Assembly: GCA_937875605.1 (NCBI GenBank)
Contig: CALLXZ010000382.1
Span: 1-7,766 of the forward strand
Origin: an uncultured Moheibacter sp.
GTDB lineage: Bacteria > Bacteroidota > Bacteroidia > Flavobacteriales > Weeksellaceae
Length of the DNA stretch: 7,766 nucleotides
Reading direction: 5' to 3'
Below, in pieces: positions 7,267 through 7,766 of this stretch (the first letter of the stretch is position 1; each line of letters begins with the position of its first letter). The translations under genes and the position numbers were made by a program. The notes under the pieces were generated by a model, which ran no database searches, was not told the origin of the DNA, and worked only from the letters and a program-made list of their open reading frames with translations.

Positions 7267-7689
7267 ATGAAGAAATTAATCTTTTTATTCGCAATTACAG
7301 GACTTTTCATGACATCATGTAAAACATCTGCAATAGGTGATTTTAATAAAATAAAACAAACCATTGAGTCCAATACTTGGCTTTTGCAGGATGAGAGCGG
7401 AACGGTTGTCAGTTATAATAATCAGGAAATTTCGATGAGTTTTGTCAATGACAATGGACTTCAAGCTGTGGGATTTGCAGGATGTAACCGTTATTTTTCA
7501 AGCGTAACATTATTACCGGAAAGTATAAAGTTTGGTCAGGCAGGTGCCACGATGATGGCTTGTCCGGAAATGGATGGCGAGCAGGCATTTTTGGATTTAC
7601 TATCGCAAGTAAATGCTTATGAAGTTTCAGCAAATGAATTAAAACTTTACCAAAATAAAATCTTGCTTTTAAGGTTTAAAATGAAATAA
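7267..7689 (+). CDS. META-domain (HslJ-like) lipoprotein, second copy in window
   Basis: This 140-residue predicted lipoprotein starts MKKLIFLFAITGLFMTSC, a signal peptide with charged n-region, hydrophobic core and MTSC lipobox; Cys18 is the predicted lipidated residue. The remainder fits one META domain (PF03724) at about 32-138: NTWLLQDESG opening, VGFAGCNRYFSS with C73, KFGQAGATMMAC with C99, then GEQAFLDLLSQVNAYEV (from G104). The CN core, second Cys and EQAFL match the lipoprotein at 2965-3414, but overall identity looks low, so these are old paralogues rather than a recent duplication. No activity is established for most META proteins. It starts 13 bp after pheT with no terminator between, so it is probably carried on the pheT transcript, and it is followed by a strong terminator. 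ATG at 7267 is the only sensible start, as it begins the signal peptide. Confidence 0.88.
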   Translation: MKKLIFLFAITGLFMTSCKTSAIGDFNKIKQTIESNTWLLQDESGTVVSYNNQEISMSFVNDNGLQAVGFAGCNRYFSSVTLLPESIKFGQAGATMMACPEMDGEQAFLDLLSQVNAYEVSANELKLYQNKILLLRFKMK

Positions 7690-7710
7690 TATTAATTCAT
7701 ATAAAAAATT

Positions 7711-7737
7711 AAAGCCTTGTTTTCATAAGGCTTTTTT
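7711..7737 (+). terminator. Intrinsic terminator of the pheT-lipoprotein unit
   Basis: AAAGCCTT (7711-7718) and AAGGCTTT (7727-7734) form a perfect 8-bp stem with an 8-nt loop, running into six Ts (7732-7737). It lies 21 nt after the lipoprotein stop. A-rich sequence on its left side means it could also work from the other direction. The remaining bases to the window end hold nothing recognisable. Confidence 0.85.
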
Positions 7738-7766
7738 ATTAATAATAATTCCTAACTCCAAAAATT

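Noticed and set aside
1..7766. A novel multi-gene system (defence, mobile or biosynthetic)
   Set aside because: All seven open frames of substance fall into known families, mostly housekeeping, and there are no transposases, integrases, inverted terminal repeats, spaced repeats or gene clusters suggesting a new system.

Overview
The window is AT-rich, densely coded DNA that looks like a chromosomal core region of a Bacteroidota bacterium, most likely a member of Flavobacteriia. I base this on protein style (LytS-type kinase with LytTR regulator, long Lys/Asn/Ile-rich proteins, lipoproteins with short signal peptides), on Bacteroidota-type promoter elements (TAnnTTTG at -7) ahead of accA, dnaN and the DUF1697 gene, and on the lack of consistent Shine-Dalgarno sequences. 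Genus cannot be settled from the sequence alone.

Layout, left to right. Positions 2-1284 hold the 3' part of a LytS/YehU-type sensor histidine kinase, cut by the window edge, and its LytTR-family response regulator, joined by an ATGA overlap. A DUF1697 gene (1286-1831, minus) runs head-on into the regulator with one base between the stop codons. Back-to-back promoters in 1832-1949 appear to serve the DUF1697 gene leftward and accA (acetyl-CoA carboxylase alpha subunit) rightward. A strong, probably bidirectional hairpin terminator separates accA from a convergent META-domain lipoprotein gene (2965-3414, minus). A 203-bp intergenic stretch carries the likely dnaN promoter. Then come dnaN (sliding clamp), a small hairpin, pheT (phenylalanyl-tRNA synthetase beta chain), and 13 bp later a second META-domain lipoprotein gene, closed by a clear intrinsic terminator.

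How the genes relate: the kinase and regulator form one signalling pair with an unknown signal and target. accA, dnaN and pheT are essential housekeeping genes whose usual partners (accD/accBC, dnaA, pheS) are not in the window. The two META lipoproteins are distant paralogues of each other and are the only repeated theme. I see no mobile element, CRISPR array, RNA gene, phage gene or defence module, and I do not see a previously undescribed system. The findings are modest structural observations.
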